From NCBI RefSeq assembly GCF_000717345.1, contig NZ_JNZA01000021.1, forward strand, positions 1-64,000: DNA of 64,000 bases, given 5' to 3'. This DNA comes from Streptomyces lydicus. GTDB taxonomy: Bacteria; Actinomycetota; Actinomycetes; Streptomycetales; Streptomycetaceae. Shown piece after piece: positions 17,035-25,642 of the stretch (the first letter of the stretch is position 1; each line of letters begins with the position of its first letter). A program made the position numbers and the translations under genes. The notes under the pieces were generated by a model that saw only the letters and a list, made by a program, of their open reading frames with translations, was not told where the DNA came from and made no database searches.

Positions 17035-20000
17035 ATGCACGACGACCGCGCACTGATCGAAGCCCGCCTCAAGCGGGTCCTGGACGAGCGCATCCGGCCC
17101 GCGCTGTATCCGGAATCGGTTCCCCTGGAGGTCGCGGCCTGGGTCGCACCGGGCGGAACGGTGCCGGTGGCCGAGGGGCTGGCCGCCGCGCACACCCCGG
17201 TCGCGGTGGGGGACGCCTGGGGCGCGCCCTGGGGCACGACCTGGTTCAAGGTGAGTGGCGAGGTGCCGGCGGAGTGGGCGGGGCGCACCGTCGAGGCGGT
17301 GCTGGACCTGGGCTTCGACGAGCGGATGCCGGGCTTCCAGTGCGAGGCGCTGGTGCATCTGCCCGACGGCACTCCGGTGAAGGCGATCAATCCGCGCAAC
17401 CAGTGGGTGCGGGTGGGGGCGCCGGTGCGCGGTGGCGAGCGGGTCGAGTGGCATCTGGAGGCCGCGTCCAACCCCGTCCTCCTCGACGTCCATCCGTTCC
17501 AGCCGACCCTGCTGGGCGACCCGGAGACGGCGGGCAGTGAACCGCAGTACCGGCTGGCGCGGATGGATCTGGCGGTGTTCGACACCGAGGTGTGGGAGCT
17601 GATCCTGGACCTGGAGGTGCTGGGCGAGCTGATGGTGGAGCTGCCGGTGGACAGCCCGCGGCGCTGGGAGGTGCTGCGGGCCGTGGGCCGGGCGCTGGAC
17701 GCGGTGGACCTGCAGGACGTCAACGCGACGGCGCGGGCGGCACGGGCGGAGCTGCGGGCGGTGCTGGCGGCGCCCGCGGGGGCGTCCGCGCACCGGATCA
17801 GCGCGGTGGGGCACGCGCACATCGACTCGGCATGGCTGTGGCCGCTGCGGGAGACCGTGCGGAAGGTGGCGCGTACGACGTCCAACATGACGGCGCTGCT
17901 GGAGGACGAGCCGGAGTTCGTCTACGCCATGTCGCAGGCGCAGCAGTACGCCTGGATCAAGGAGCACCGGCCCGAGGTCTACGCCAAGGTCAAGAAGGCG
18001 GTCGCGGAGGGGCGGTTCGTGCCGGCGGGCGGGATGTGGGTGGAGGCGGACACCAATATGCCCGGATCGGAGGCGATGGCCCGGCAGTTCGTGCACGGCA
18101 AGCGGTTCTTCCTGGAGGAGTTCGGCGTCGAGAACGACGAGGCGTGGCTGCCGGACACCTTCGGTTTCGCCGCCGGGCTGCCGCAGATCATCCGGGCGGC
18201 GGGCTCGAAGTGGCTGCTGACGCAGAAGATCTCCTGGAGCCAGATCAACGCCTTTCCGCACCACACCTTCCGCTGGGAGGGCATCGACGGCACCCGGATC
18301 TTCACCCACTTCCCGCCGGTGGACACCTACAACTGCCAGATGGCGGGGCGCGAGATCGCCCATGCGGCACGGAACTTCAAGGACAAGGGCGTGGCCAGCC
18401 ACTCGCTGGCACCGACCGGCTGGGGCGACGGCGGCGGGGGCACCACCCGCGAGATGATCGCCAAGGCCCGCCGGCTGCGCGATCTGGACGGCTCGGCGAC
18501 GGTGCGGTGGGAGCGGCCCGCGGACTTCTTCGCGAAGGCGGAGGCGGAGTACCCGAACGCGCCGGTGTGGGTGGGTGAGCTGTATCTGGAGCTGCACCGG
18601 GCGACGCTGACCAGCCAGGCGCGGACCAAGCGGGGCAACCGGCGCAGCGAGCAGCTGCTGCGGGAGGCCGAACTGTGGTCGGCGACGGCGGCCGTGGCAG
18701 CCGGCCGCCCTTATCCGTACGCGGAGTTGGACCGGCTCTGGAAGACCGTGCTGCTCCATCAGTTCCATGACATCCTGCCCGGCTCGTCCATCGCGTGGGT
18801 GCACCATGAGGCGGAGCGGACCTATGCGGCGGTCGCCGCCGAGCTGGAGGGGATCATCGCGGGCGCCCTGGCGGCGCTGGCCGGCGGCGGGAGCGAGGAG
18901 CTGGCGGTGAACTCGGCGCCGCACCGGCGCGGCGGGGTCGCGGCGGGGGCGGTGGCGCCGCCGGTGGCCGACGGTCCCGAGGTGTCCGCGGCGCCCTGCG
19001 AGGACGGCGGGTTCACGCTGGCCAACGGGCTGCTGCGGATCCGGATCGACGCCCGCGGCCTGGTGGTCTCCGCGTACGACTGCGCCGCCGGCCGGGAGGT
19101 GGTGGCGCCCGGCGGGGCGGCGAACCTGCTGCAGATCCACCCGGACTTCCCGAACATGTGGGACGCCTGGGACGTGGATTCCTTCTACCGCAACGTCGTC
19201 ACCGATCTGACGGACGCCGACGAGGTCGCGCTCGGCGAGGTGACCGGCGAGTCGGCGACGGTGCGGGTGGTCCGCAGCTTCGGTGACTCCCGTGTGGTGC
19301 AGTCGCTGACGCTGGCCCGCGGGCAGCGGCGCCTGGACATCGACACCGAGGTCGACTGGCACGAGACGGAGAAGTTCCTCAAGGCGGCGTTCCCGCTGGA
19401 CGTGCACGCCGAGCGGTACGCCGCGGAGACCCAGTTCGGGCACCTGTACCGGCCCACGCACACCAACACCAGCTGGGAGGCGGCCAAGTTCGAGGCGTGC
19501 GCGCACCGCTTTGTGCACGTCGCGGAGCCGGGCTGGGGCGTCGCGCTGGTCAATGACGCCACGTACGGCCATGACGTCACGCGTACGGTGCGGGACGACG
19601 GCGACCGGGGCACCACCACGACCGTACGGCTCTCCCTGCTGCGGGCCCCGCGCTTCCCCGACCCGGAGACCGACCAGGGCCGGCACGTCTTCCGGTACGC
19701 GCTGGTGCCCGGCGCGGACCTCGGGGACGCGGTCCGCGAGGGCCATCGCATCAACCTGCCCGAGCGCCGGATCGCCGGCGCCCGGGCGGTGCCTCCGCTG
19801 GTCACGGTCGGCAATGACGCGACGGTGGTCACCGCGGTCAAGCTGGCCGACGACACGAGCGGCGATGTGGTCGTCCGTCTGCACGAGGCGCTCGGCGGGC
19901 GGGCGGTCACCGCGGTGACCGCCGGGTTCGAGGTGGCGGACGTGGTCACCACCGATCTGCTGGAGCGGCCGACGGACGACGGGCCGGCGCTCGAACGCGA

Positions 20001-20127
20001 CGGCGACACGGTCCGGATGCGGCTGCGTCCGTTCCAGATCGTGACGCTGCGACTGAGCCGGGCGGGCGAGCGCCGGCGTCCGGGGCCGGACGGAGGCCGG
20101 CAGACCCTGGAGGGGAGGCGCCCCTAG
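17035..20127 (+). CDS. GH38 alpha-mannosidase
   Basis: A 1030-aa enzyme with no export signal. GH38 enzymes are zinc-dependent retaining alpha-mannosidases. The metal-site motif GHAHIDSAWLWP (His260, Asp264), the nucleophile Asp374 in WLPDTFGF and the WVEADTNMPGSEAM and HQFHDILPGSS blocks are all present. An N-terminal beta domain (1-250) and C-terminal beta-sandwich domains (about 620-1030) complete the usual architecture at normal length. It should trim alpha-linked mannose from imported oligomannose. Start ATG has ACGGAG upstream, 62 bases after the GH85 stop, so it is likely the last gene of the operon. Confidence 0.9.
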   Translation: MHDDRALIEARLKRVLDERIRPALYPESVPLEVAAWVAPGGTVPVAEGLAAAHTPVAVGDAWGAPWGTTWFKVSGEVPAEWAGRTVEAVLDLGFDERMPGFQCEALVHLPDGTPVKAINPRNQWVRVGAPVRGGERVEWHLEAASNPVLLDVHPFQPTLLGDPETAGSEPQYRLARMDLAVFDTEVWELILDLEVLGELMVELPVDSPRRWEVLRAVGRALDAVDLQDVNATARAARAELRAVLAAPAGASAHRISAVGHAHIDSAWLWPLRETVRKVARTTSNMTALLEDEPEFVYAMSQAQQYAWIKEHRPEVYAKVKKAVAEGRFVPAGGMWVEADTNMPGSEAMARQFVHGKRFFLEEFGVENDEAWLPDTFGFAAGLPQIIRAAGSKWLLTQKISWSQINAFPHHTFRWEGIDGTRIFTHFPPVDTYNCQMAGREIAHAARNFKDKGVASHSLAPTGWGDGGGGTTREMIAKARRLRDLDGSATVRWERPADFFAKAEAEYPNAPVWVGELYLELHRATLTSQARTKRGNRRSEQLLREAELWSATAAVAAGRPYPYAELDRLWKTVLLHQFHDILPGSSIAWVHHEAERTYAAVAAELEGIIAGALAALAGGGSEELAVNSAPHRRGGVAAGAVAPPVADGPEVSAAPCEDGGFTLANGLLRIRIDARGLVVSAYDCAAGREVVAPGGAANLLQIHPDFPNMWDAWDVDSFYRNVVTDLTDADEVALGEVTGESATVRVVRSFGDSRVVQSLTLARGQRRLDIDTEVDWHETEKFLKAAFPLDVHAERYAAETQFGHLYRPTHTNTSWEAAKFEACAHRFVHVAEPGWGVALVNDATYGHDVTRTVRDDGDRGTTTTVRLSLLRAPRFPDPETDQGRHVFRYALVPGADLGDAVREGHRINLPERRIAGARAVPPLVTVGNDATVVTAVKLADDTSGDVVVRLHEALGGRAVTAVTAGFEVADVVTTDLLERPTDDGPALERDGDTVRMRLRPFQIVTLRLSRAGERRRPGPDGGRQTLEGRRP

Positions 20128-20429
20128 TCTCTGGGGCGGCCCGGCCGGAAGCGGGCGTCGGGGCAGGTGTCGCGGCGCCGCTCACGCCCGCCGCCGCGGC
20201 CGGCCCGCCGGTCGCGGCCGGTGTCCGGCACCCGGCCCCGGGCGGGGCCGCACCCCGCTTCCCGGCCGGGGTCACGGCTCGGGTCCAGGCCGAGCATGTC
20301 CATCAGCAACGTCAGATCATCGGCGTCCCGCGCACGGCCGGCCAGCGCCTTCCTGGCGAGCCGTCGTTCCTCGTCACACGGCGCGGCGCGGGGCGCGGTG
20401 GCATCGGCACTGCGGTGTTCATCGGTCAC
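20124..20429 (-). CDS. Small hypothetical protein (101 aa)
   Basis: The N-terminal half (EERRLARKALAGRARDADDL, then LLMDMLGLDPSRD) is ordinary protein sequence that I associate with conserved Streptomyces hypotheticals. The C-terminal half is Arg/Gly-rich and overlaps the end of the GH38 gene by four bases on the other strand. GTG start (CAC at 20427-20429). It is the only candidate in the gap between GH38 and the esterase. No function can be assigned. Confidence 0.5.
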   Translation of the reverse strand: MTDEHRSADATAPRAAPCDEERRLARKALAGRARDADDLTLLMDMLGLDPSRDPGREAGCGPARGRVPDTGRDRRAGRGGGRERRRDTCPDARFRPGRPRD

Positions 20430-20658
20430 CGCTGCATTCTCGGCCGGACCGTCGCACCGTGCCCGTCGAGCGGGCCATTGGGTTCCGGCGGGAACACGAC
20501 GGCGCCCGTTGCGCCGGGCGGGTGAGCCGGATCGCTGGCCCTAGGATCACGGACAGAGCCCGCCCGCCGGCACGGGCCGAGGAGACCAGGGGAACCACCG
20601 CGGCCCGTTTTCCCTCTTTATGGGCACTTGCCCCTGGTCCATCGTCGCGGAGTCACCG

Positions 20659-21684
20659 TTGAAACGTCCCTGTACCGTCGCGCTCGCGGCCACCCTCGTC
20701 ACCCTCTGCGCGCTGCTCACCGGCTGCTCCGACGCCGGAAAAGCGGTCGACTTCAACGCCGGCGCGAAGAGCGACGGCACCACGCGGACCGAACCCGTCG
20801 ACGGCGACACCCGCATGCCGACCGGCCCGCGGAGCGACTTCCGCATCACCCGGACCCTGGACGACGGCACCCATATAGCGCGCACGACGTTGAAGGGCGC
20901 GAAGTCCGGTGTCACCGGAAGCGTGTGGGTGTGGGCGCCGAAGGAGTACCAGGAGGCGAAGTACGCCAAGAGCGGGTTCCCGGTGCTGATAGCACTGCCC
21001 GGCGGGCTGGGCAGCCCCAAGGAGCCGGGCGGCGTCACCAACTACTGGGTCGGCGGCGACATCGAGCTCCAGGAGAACCTCACGAAGTGGACGGCGGAGG
21101 GCAAGAGCCTGCCGTTCATCGTGGTGATGCCGATGCTGAATCCGGACACCCGGTACCACGACGGCAGCGACATCCCCGGTCAGCAGAAGATGGGCACCTG
21201 GTTGACCGAGGACGTGGTGAACCTGACGAAGGCCAACTTCCGTACGTTCGCCTCCCGGGACGGCTGGGCCTTCATGGGCTCGTCCTCGGGCGGCTTCGCC
21301 GGCCTGAAGTCCGTCCTCAAGCACCCGGACAAGTTCAAGGCCGCGATAGCCAGCGGGCCCGACCTCGCGCCGGACTCCCCGCTGTGGGCCGGCCACCGGG
21401 CGGAGAAGGACGCCAACGACCCCGGGAAGCTCGCCGGCGGCCTGTTGCGCAAGGGCGGCCCGGACGTGTACCTCGCGTTCCAGGCCGGAACCAGGGAATC
21501 CCCCGCCGTCACCACCGCGATACAGAAATTCCGCACCGCGTACGGCAAGGGCCCGATCCACACCGCCCTCCAGCTGATACCGGGCGGTCGGCACAACGCC
21601 TGGGACTACCAGAAGGGCATGGCCGCCGGCTCGATGAAGTTCATCAGCGACCAGCTGAAGGGCCCGGTGGCGAGCGGCTCCTGA
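20659..21684 (+). CDS. Lipoprotein esterase (esterase D/PHB depolymerase-like)
   Basis: A 341-aa alpha/beta-hydrolase of the putative esterase family. The lipobox LLTGC (Cys near residue 22) predicts membrane anchoring on the outside. The nucleophile elbow reads FMGSSSGGFAG and a C-terminal GGRHNAWDYQ supplies the likely catalytic His. I choose the TTG at 20659: GGAG lies seven bases before it and the product begins directly with a lipoprotein signal (LKRPCTVALAATLVTL). An ATG at 20620 would add 13 unlikely residues. Related proteins include mycolyl-ester-type and feruloyl-type esterases; the substrate is unknown. It stands alone. Confidence 0.7.
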   Translation: MKRPCTVALAATLVTLCALLTGCSDAGKAVDFNAGAKSDGTTRTEPVDGDTRMPTGPRSDFRITRTLDDGTHIARTTLKGAKSGVTGSVWVWAPKEYQEAKYAKSGFPVLIALPGGLGSPKEPGGVTNYWVGGDIELQENLTKWTAEGKSLPFIVVMPMLNPDTRYHDGSDIPGQQKMGTWLTEDVVNLTKANFRTFASRDGWAFMGSSSGGFAGLKSVLKHPDKFKAAIASGPDLAPDSPLWAGHRAEKDANDPGKLAGGLLRKGGPDVYLAFQAGTRESPAVTTAIQKFRTAYGKGPIHTALQLIPGGRHNAWDYQKGMAAGSMKFISDQLKGPVASGS

Positions 21685-21790
21685 ACCGCTCCCCCGCGCC
21701 GCGCCGGCGTCGTCCCCGCCCCGCAGATGCAGATCGCCAGGTGGGGGGCGATGCTGGAGGCGTGGGGGACCGTGGTGAGGAGGACCGCCC

Positions 21791-21985
21791 ATGTCCATGA
21801 TGGACAAGCTCAAGCACATGCTGAAGGGTCACGAATCCCAGACCGACAAGGGCATCGACAAGGCCGGCGACATGATCGACGAGCGGACCCAGGGCAAATA
21901 CAAGGGTCAGGTCGACACCGGTCAGGACAAGCTCCGGGACCAGTTCGGCGGCGGCCGCGGCGAGGACCGGCCCCCGCAGCCCTGA
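21791..21985 (+). CDS. MT0933/Rv0909-type antitoxin family protein
   Basis: A 64-aa hydrophilic protein, MSMMDKLKHMLKGHESQTDK followed by GIDKAGDMIDERTQGKYKGQ, which matches the MT0933-like antitoxin family. In mycobacteria such proteins are annotated next to a toxin; Streptomyces encodes many without one. No toxin-like gene lies beside it: the next gene is a GNAT enzyme 70 bases downstream. AGGAGG precedes the ATG. An antitoxin role is therefore only a family label here. Confidence 0.7.
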   Translation: MSMMDKLKHMLKGHESQTDKGIDKAGDMIDERTQGKYKGQVDTGQDKLRDQFGGGRGEDRPPQP

Positions 21986-22054
21986 GCCGGCGGCCCGAGC
22001 GGCGGTGCTCGGCCGCCGCTCCCCCGTCCGGCGCACCGCGCGTACGCTGTTCGG

Positions 22055-22633
22055 ATGACGCCCGCACCGTCCGCCCGGTTGACGCCCGACGTCCTGATGC
22101 GTCTCCCGGTGCTGGAGGACGCCGCGCCCCTCGCCCGGGCCTATCAGCGCAGCCGTGACCACCTCCGCCCCTGGGAGCCGGACCGGCACGAGTCCTTCTT
22201 CACGCCCGCCGGGCAGACGGAGCGGCTTCAGGGTCTGCTCGCGGAGTGGAGCGCCGGGCGGGCCGTGCCGTGGGTCCTGGTCCGGCAGCCCGATCAGGAC
22301 GCGGCGGAGCCCGACGTCGTCGGTGCGGTCACCCTCAGCGGGATCACCCGCGGGCCGATGTGCAGTGCTTCTCTCGGCTATTGGATCGACGCCGGGCAGG
22401 TGGGCCGCGGGCTGGCCTCCGCCGCGGTACGCGCGGTGTGCGCCCTCTCCGACACCGAGCTGGGCCTGCACCGGCTACAGGCCGGCACCCTGCTGCACAA
22501 CGTCGCCTCGCAACGGGTGCTGACCAAGTGCGGTTTCACCCTCTTCGGCACCGCCGAGCGCTACCTCCACATCAACGGTGCCTGGCGCGACCACCGTCTC
22601 TTCCAGAAGATCCTCAACGACCGCCGGCCGTGA
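22055..22633 (+). CDS. GNAT N-acetyltransferase (RimJ/RimL-like)
   Basis: A 192-aa acetyl-CoA-dependent transferase of the RimJ/RimL subgroup. The start MRLPVLEDAAPLARAYQRSR is the usual first helix. The acetyl-CoA loop region reads GYWIDAGQVGRGLASAAVRA, followed by LGLHRLQAGTLLHNVASQRV and a GF(T)LFGTAERYLHINGAWRD tail. The substrate may be a ribosomal protein N-terminus or a small amine; sequence alone does not decide. It is followed by a bidirectional terminator shared with the cold-shock gene. Confidence 0.8.
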   Translation: MTPAPSARLTPDVLMRLPVLEDAAPLARAYQRSRDHLRPWEPDRHESFFTPAGQTERLQGLLAEWSAGRAVPWVLVRQPDQDAAEPDVVGAVTLSGITRGPMCSASLGYWIDAGQVGRGLASAAVRAVCALSDTELGLHRLQAGTLLHNVASQRVLTKCGFTLFGTAERYLHINGAWRDHRLFQKILNDRRP

Positions 22634-22661
22634 CGGCCGGACGGGTGGGGCGGTGCCCCAT

Positions 22662-22703
22662 GCGTCGACGCCCGCTCCCCCGACAGGGAACGGGCGCCGA
22701 CGC
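22662..22703. terminator. Bidirectional terminator
   Basis: GCGTCG...CGCCCG...CTCCC (22662-22679) pairs with GGGAACGGGCGCCGACGC (22686-22703) with small bulges. It ends the plus-strand GNAT gene and the minus-strand cold-shock gene. Confidence 0.7.
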
Positions 22704-22715
22704 GGGTGGGACGGA

Positions 22716-22919
22716 CTACGCCGGGCGGATCTTCTCCGCCTGCGGCCCCTTGTGGCCCTGGGTGACCTCGAAGGTCACCTTCTGCCCCTCCTGGAGCTCG
22801 CGGAAGCCGGTCGCGTCGATGTTGGAGTAGTGCGCGAAGACATCGGCACCGCCACCGTCCTGGGCGATGAAGCCGAAGCCCTTTTCCGAGTTGAACCACT
22901 TCACCGTGCCGGAAGCCAT
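22716..22919 (-). CDS. Cold-shock protein, CspA family
   Basis: A 67-aa single cold-shock domain with both RNA-binding motifs: KGFGFI (RNP1) and VFAHYSNI (RNP2). These proteins bind single-stranded nucleic acid and act as RNA chaperones; in Streptomyces many are constitutive. It is full length and is expressed from the long leader on its upstream side. GGAG precedes the ATG. Confidence 0.95.
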   Translation of the reverse strand: MASGTVKWFNSEKGFGFIAQDGGGADVFAHYSNIDATGFRELQEGQKVTFEVTQGHKGPQAEKIRPA

Positions 22920-23212
22920 GTACGTCTCCTTTGTTCAATGGGCTCGAATCGGCTTCCGCGTGCTGCGGAACCCGGAGGTGATCGCCTGGCCCGGACACGC
23001 ACCGCACAGCAAGAACGCCCGTGAATGCGACACGGGCGCCCGGTACTTCGGAACCACGACAGCTGAGCAGGACGCTACACCGCAGAGCGCCCGGCGGGCC
23101 GCACAACCGTGGCTGACGCGTCGCCCTTCACCGGGCAAGGCCATCGGATGTCCTCCGTATCCCTGACCGATCGGACACCCGTACGACCGCCGGTGGGTGC
23201 GGCCGGGTGAGT
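22920..23212 (-). promoter_or_regulatory. Leader and promoter region of the cold-shock gene
   Basis: The 293 bases upstream of the cold-shock gene contain no ORF of note. A perfect 7-bp hairpin (23017-23023 with 23031-23037) lies about 100 bases before its start. Long structured leaders are usual for csp genes. The far end must also hold the end of the DD-carboxypeptidase transcript. Confidence 0.4.
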
Positions 23213-24454
23213 TCAGTCGGACTCCTCGGCCGCTGCCTCGCGGGGCTTGCGCCGGCGCCGCCACAGGCCGGTGCCGAGCCCGGCGACCGCGATGACCCCG
23301 ACGGCCGCGGCCGCCGAGAGCAGCCACCGCTGGCGCGCGCCGGCATCGGTCTGTGCCGCGACGGGGGCCTTGTGCAGCGCGGTCTGCCCGTCCGGCCGGT
23401 GGGCGACGCGCTGGAGGTCCGCCAGCCTGTCACCGGGCGCCAGGGTGGGAAGCATGCCGACGGCCACGGCCCGGGGTGCCGCGGCGAACCCCCAGTCCAA
23501 CAGGGCGCGGGTCTCCTCGTAGACGGCGTTCCGGCCGCCGGACTGCGGGTTCATGACGGTGACCAGCAGGGTGCGGCCGGCGCGCCGGGCGGCGGCGACG
23601 AGGGTGTTGCCGGCGTGGCTGGTGTAGCCGTTCTTCACCCCGATCAGGCCGTCGTACGGGCGGACGCCGTGCGAGCCGACCAGCAGCCGGTTGGTGTTCT
23701 GGATGCCGAACGCGTCCGGCCCGCCCTCCTGCGGCAGCTCCGCCCGCTTCGTCGAGGCGAACCGGGCGAAGTCCGGGTTGGTCAGCCCGGCCTGCCCGAA
23801 GAGCGTGAGGTCGTAGGCGGAGGAGAACTGCCCCGGTGTGTCGAAGCCGTCCGCGGACTCGACCCTGGTGTCGCGGGCGCCGAGGCGCCGCGCGGTCTCC
23901 TGCATGTCGTCGATGGTCTTGTTCCAGCCGCCGTTCATGCTGGCCAGGGTGTGCACGGCGTCGCTGCCCGAGCTCAGGAACACGCCGTGCCACAGGTCGG
24001 CGACGTGGTACGGCACCTCCTCCTTGAGCCCGGCCATCGAACTCCCCGACTCGATGCCGGCCAGGTCCTCCAGGGAGACGGTGTGCACCTGCCGCTGGGA
24101 GAACTTCGGCAGCACGGTCACCGCGAAGAGGGTCTTGAGCGTGCTGGCGGGCGGCAGCGGCCGGTGGACGTCCTTGGCGGCCAGGATCTTGCCGCTGTCC
24201 AGGTCCGTGACCATCCACGACAGTGCGGTGACGTCCGGCGGCTCGGGTACGCCGTCCCGGGGCTGGAACTGCACACCGTGCCGGTCCAGCCGGTTCCCGG
24301 CGTCGCCCGGCTCGGCCAGGTGCGTGCCGGGCCGCAGATCGTCGACGCCGTGCGGGCCGTCGGCGAGCGCCGGTCCGGCGGCGGCCAGCAGGCTCGCGGC
24401 GCAAACGGTGGCCGCGGTAACGGCTCTGACGGGGGCCCAACTCACGCTCGACAT
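23213..24454 (-). CDS. D-alanyl-D-alanine carboxypeptidase-like protein (S11)
   Basis: A penicillin-binding-protein fold that normally trims the terminal D-Ala of peptidoglycan stem peptides outside the membrane. From the ATG at 24454 it has a signal peptide (1-32). The SxxK nucleophile motif is ASTLK (Ser104, Lys107). The second motif reads SGS (162-164) where SxN is usual and the third reads KNG in GVKNGYTSHAGN where KTG is usual. A C-terminal membrane span (GVIAVAGLGTGL) with RRRRK anchors it. An ATG at 24505 would add 17 residues and give an unusually long signal. Activity may be altered by the motif changes. Confidence 0.8.
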   Translation of the reverse strand: MSSVSWAPVRAVTAATVCAASLLAAAGPALADGPHGVDDLRPGTHLAEPGDAGNRLDRHGVQFQPRDGVPEPPDVTALSWMVTDLDSGKILAAKDVHRPLPPASTLKTLFAVTVLPKFSQRQVHTVSLEDLAGIESGSSMAGLKEEVPYHVADLWHGVFLSSGSDAVHTLASMNGGWNKTIDDMQETARRLGARDTRVESADGFDTPGQFSSAYDLTLFGQAGLTNPDFARFASTKRAELPQEGGPDAFGIQNTNRLLVGSHGVRPYDGLIGVKNGYTSHAGNTLVAAARRAGRTLLVTVMNPQSGGRNAVYEETRALLDWGFAAAPRAVAVGMLPTLAPGDRLADLQRVAHRPDGQTALHKAPVAAQTDAGARQRWLLSAAAAVGVIAVAGLGTGLWRRRRKPREAAAEESD

Positions 24455-24557
24455 GAGGCCCACGCTAAGAACGACCGCGGCCGCCCGCCGGTTGACGTAC
24501 TCCATCCGATGTCCGGCCGCCCCGGTGGATGCGCCCGCCGGGGCGGCCGGCCGTCCG

Positions 24558-25418
24558 CTACCAGATCTGGTTGACCCACTCGGGGTGGTCGACGAACGGG
24601 TTGCGGTTGTGCTGGTACTTGTCGAAGATCACCTGGTTGCGCCGCTTCTCGAAGGCCGAGGGCGGGTCCTGCTGGCTCCACTGCTTGAGGACGGAGATCC
24701 GGCCGATGTTCGGGTGGCTGCCGTTGCCGACCGTGTCGTTGGGCTCCAGGTCGGGGAAGCCGTCGCCGCCGTCGTAACGGACGGCCATGTAGAGGATCAT
24801 GCGGGCGACATCGCCCTTGTCCGCGTCGCGGGGCTCGAAGGAGTCGCCGTCGGTGTAGTTGCCCGGCGCCTCGCCGACCTCCGTGCCGCCGTTGTCGAAG
24901 TCCTTGTTGCCCCGGGTGCTGTTGACGGAGACGTCCGCCGGGCGCAGGTGGTGCAGGTCGGTCCCGGGGCCGGTGGCGGTACCGAAGTCGCCGTGCGACT
25001 TCGCCCAGACGTGCTCGCGGTTCCAGTCATCCGGATCCCCGCCGTTGGAGTTCTTGCTCTGGGACTTCCCGGAATACAGCAGAATCACGTTCGCGCTGTT
25101 CGCCGGGTCCTGGTCGGTGTTCTTGAGGGCGTCCCAGACCTGGGAATAGGTCAGTTTCCCGGTCTGGGTGCTGCTGATGATCCGGTGCAGCGCGTCCTTG
25201 AGCGCCTTTCCGGTCTTTCCGACGGCGTCCTTGTAGTAGGTGTCGTCATACGTGCCGACGGATATGGACGCGCGGTGCGCGGCCGTCGCGCTGCCGGATC
25301 CGTGGTGTGCCGGCCCGGCGGTCGCACTGGCCGGGATCTGCGCGGCCACCGCCACCACGACGGTGACGGTGGCGAGGGCCAGCGCGCGGCCGCGATGGGT
25401 TTTGTGGGTCTTGTCCAC
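24558..25418 (-). CDS. Secreted endonuclease I family nuclease
   Basis: A 286-aa exported nuclease of the EndA/NucM family, which cuts DNA and RNA non-specifically. The catalytic region is WNREHVWAKSHG with downstream TDLHHLRPADVSVNSTRG and an FEPRDADKGDVARMILYM block. I place the start at the GTG at 25418: GGGGAGAGGA lies nine bases before it and a signal peptide (VDKTHKTHRGRALALATVTV, to PASATAG) follows. The frame is open further upstream to 25604, but that part looks non-coding. Role: scavenging nucleotides from extracellular DNA. Monocistronic. Confidence 0.85.
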   Translation of the reverse strand: MDKTHKTHRGRALALATVTVVVAVAAQIPASATAGPAHHGSGSATAAHRASISVGTYDDTYYKDAVGKTGKALKDALHRIISSTQTGKLTYSQVWDALKNTDQDPANSANVILLYSGKSQSKNSNGGDPDDWNREHVWAKSHGDFGTATGPGTDLHHLRPADVSVNSTRGNKDFDNGGTEVGEAPGNYTDGDSFEPRDADKGDVARMILYMAVRYDGGDGFPDLEPNDTVGNGSHPNIGRISVLKQWSQQDPPSAFEKRRNQVIFDKYQHNRNPFVDHPEWVNQIW

Positions 25419-25642
25419 GAAGGGTGTCCTCTCCCCGAATTGTGGTACCGGGCGTGAAAGCTGTGGGGGCACGTCCGGCACCGGCCGTCGGTTATACGGC
25501 CGCAGGCAGCTTTCCACCGCGGTAATCACCACGGTGTGAACACCAGGGGGGAGTTGTGTGTCCGCTCCGTGGCAACCACCGCATTCCCCCCGCACACGCC
25601 ACACCGCTGATAGACGGTCCGTCAGGGCCGGTCAACGGTCTG

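Noticed and set aside
16789..19884. 1031-codon minus-strand frame opposite GH85 and GH38
   Set aside because: His/Arg/Gln-rich and without domains; the plus strand has complete GH38 motifs. Typical antisense shadow.
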